Below, piece after piece: positions 6,593 through 7,153 of a stretch of 7,153 nucleotides of DNA; position 1 is the stretch's first letter, and each line of letters begins with the position of its first letter. Origin of the DNA: an uncultured Caulobacterales bacterium (lineage in GTDB: Bacteria; Pseudomonadota; Alphaproteobacteria; Caulobacterales; Maricaulaceae); NCBI GenBank assembly GCA_937981945.1, contig CALJNJ010000132.1:1-7153 (forward strand), read 5' to 3'. A program made the position numbers and the translations under genes. Below the pieces are notes generated by a model. That model saw only the letters and a list, made by a program, of their open reading frames with translations, had not been told where the DNA came from and ran no database searches.

Positions 6593-6627
6593 AAGGGGAA
6601 GCAACATAATTATATATGTTGTTTGCC
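6593..6627. repeat. third, diverged copy of the GGGGAAGC-hairpin element, just after ppa
   Basis: The plus strand reads AAGGGGAAGC (6593-6602) and then forms a stem CAACATA (6602-6608) / TATGTTG (6615-6621) with a six-base loop. The stem extends to about ten pairs if G-U and A-U pairs at its base are counted. The GGGGAAGC-plus-stem layout matches the minus-strand reading of the two units upstream of hppA, so this copy is inverted relative to them. Read in the ppa direction, it is a hairpin right after the stop codon followed by GCTTCCCCTT. It lacks a T-run, so it is at best a weak terminator or a 3'-end stabiliser. Confidence 0.5.
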
Positions 6628-7151
6628 TAAGATGCCGCCTTTATGGCTGCTTCGATCAATTCTTCAGCTTTTTCTTTGCTTTGCCAGCCAATGACTTTGA
6701 CCCATTTTTCGCTCTCAAGGTCCTTATAGTGGTCAAAGAAGTGGGAAATCCGCTCCAGCAGAATTTCCGGCATGTCCTTATAGGTCTCAATTTTATCGTA
6801 AAACCGCGAAAGTTTTTGATGGGGAACCGCCAGAATCTTTTCGTCAATACCGGCCTCATCTTCCATCATCAGCACGCCGACCGGTCTGGATCTTACAACA
6901 GCGCCCGGCATAAGCGCGCGATTGCCGTAGACCATTACATCCGTTGGATCGCCATCATTTGACAATGTGTGGGGGATAAAGCCGTAATTACAGGGATAGC
7001 GCATGGCTGTGTACAAAAAACGGTCCACAAACATGGCACCTGAGGCTTTATCCAGCTCATATTTAATAGGCTCGCCGCCTAATGGAACTTCTATGACAAC
7101 ATTAATATCTTTGGGCGGGTTTTCGCCGATCGGAATTTTTGACATATCCAT
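6627..7151 (-). CDS. ppa: soluble inorganic pyrophosphatase, family I
   Basis: The 174-residue protein hydrolyses PPi to two phosphates in the cytoplasm, pulling biosynthetic reactions forward. It aligns along its length with E. coli PPase at a +1 offset. Active-site residues are all present: E21, K30, E32, R44, Y56, the signature DGDPTD with D66, D68 and D71, then D98, D103, K105, Y142 and K143. The length matches the hexameric bacterial family-I enzymes. Two starts are possible, M1 at 7151 and M3 at 7145. M3 aligns better with the E. coli N-terminus, and the window ends two bases upstream of M1, so no ribosome site can be checked. A GGGGAAGC-hairpin element directly follows the stop. The membrane pyrophosphatase hppA lies two genes downstream on the same strand. 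Identification is very secure; only the exact start is open. Confidence 0.96.
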   Translation of the reverse strand: MDMSKIPIGENPPKDINVVIEVPLGGEPIKYELDKASGAMFVDRFLYTAMRYPCNYGFIPHTLSNDGDPTDVMVYGNRALMPGAVVRSRPVGVLMMEDEAGIDEKILAVPHQKLSRFYDKIETYKDMPEILLERISHFFDHYKDLESEKWVKVIGWQSKEKAEELIEAAIKAAS

Positions 7152-7153
7152 AA

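Noticed and set aside
6543..6962. Plus-strand open frame of 139 codons overlapping ppa
   Set aside because: It is mostly antisense to the secure ppa gene, and its translation has no recognisable motif.
1..7153. tRNA, rRNA, CRISPR array, insertion sequence or prophage signs
   Set aside because: No cloverleaf, regularly spaced repeat array, transposase motif or terminal inverted repeat was seen on either strand.

Overview
The window looks like a chromosomal stretch from a Gram-negative bacterium of roughly 50% G+C, most likely an alphaproteobacterium. That assignment is an inference. It rests on a K+-insensitive type H+-pumping pyrophosphatase, a family-I soluble pyrophosphatase of the E. coli type, and a coiled-coil protein ending in the 'SWRITAP' motif often seen beside proteobacterial surface-glycan glycosyltransferases. 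No tRNA, rRNA, CRISPR array or transposase is visible.

Left half (1-3777), surface-glycan type genes. The end of an unidentified plus-strand gene (1-141) meets a small three-helix membrane protein (131-403, minus) tail to tail. That membrane protein lies 29 bp downstream of a 640-residue minus-strand protein that joins a coiled coil, a GT2-type glycosyltransferase and a class I SAM methyltransferase (433-2355). An 87-bp intergenic stretch separates this pair from a divergent PhyH-type Fe(II)/2-oxoglutarate dioxygenase (2443-3501). The dioxygenase abuts, tail to tail with no gap, a 91-residue coiled-coil protein carrying NSTSWRITAPMR (3502-3777). A glycosyltransferase, a methyltransferase, an oxygenase and this coiled-coil module fit a locus that builds and decorates a surface glycan or glycolipid. 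The substrate cannot be told from the sequence.

Right half (3812-7151), pyrophosphate metabolism, all on the minus strand. The order of transcription is ppa (soluble pyrophosphatase), a 110-residue unknown protein, then hppA (membrane H+-pyrophosphatase), ending in a clear intrinsic terminator at 3812-3836. Both enzymes hydrolyse PPi. The soluble one releases the energy as heat, and the membrane one uses it to pump protons.

The most unusual non-coding signal is a small hairpin element. Two tandem copies (6006-6043 and 6054-6090) lie upstream of hppA. They share nearly identical flanks (TTGGCCG and CGCTTCCCCTCGCG), while their stems differ in sequence but stay perfectly paired. A third, more diverged copy in the opposite orientation directly follows ppa (6593-6627). 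It could be a structured-RNA element or a REP-like palindromic repeat family. I do not recognise it.
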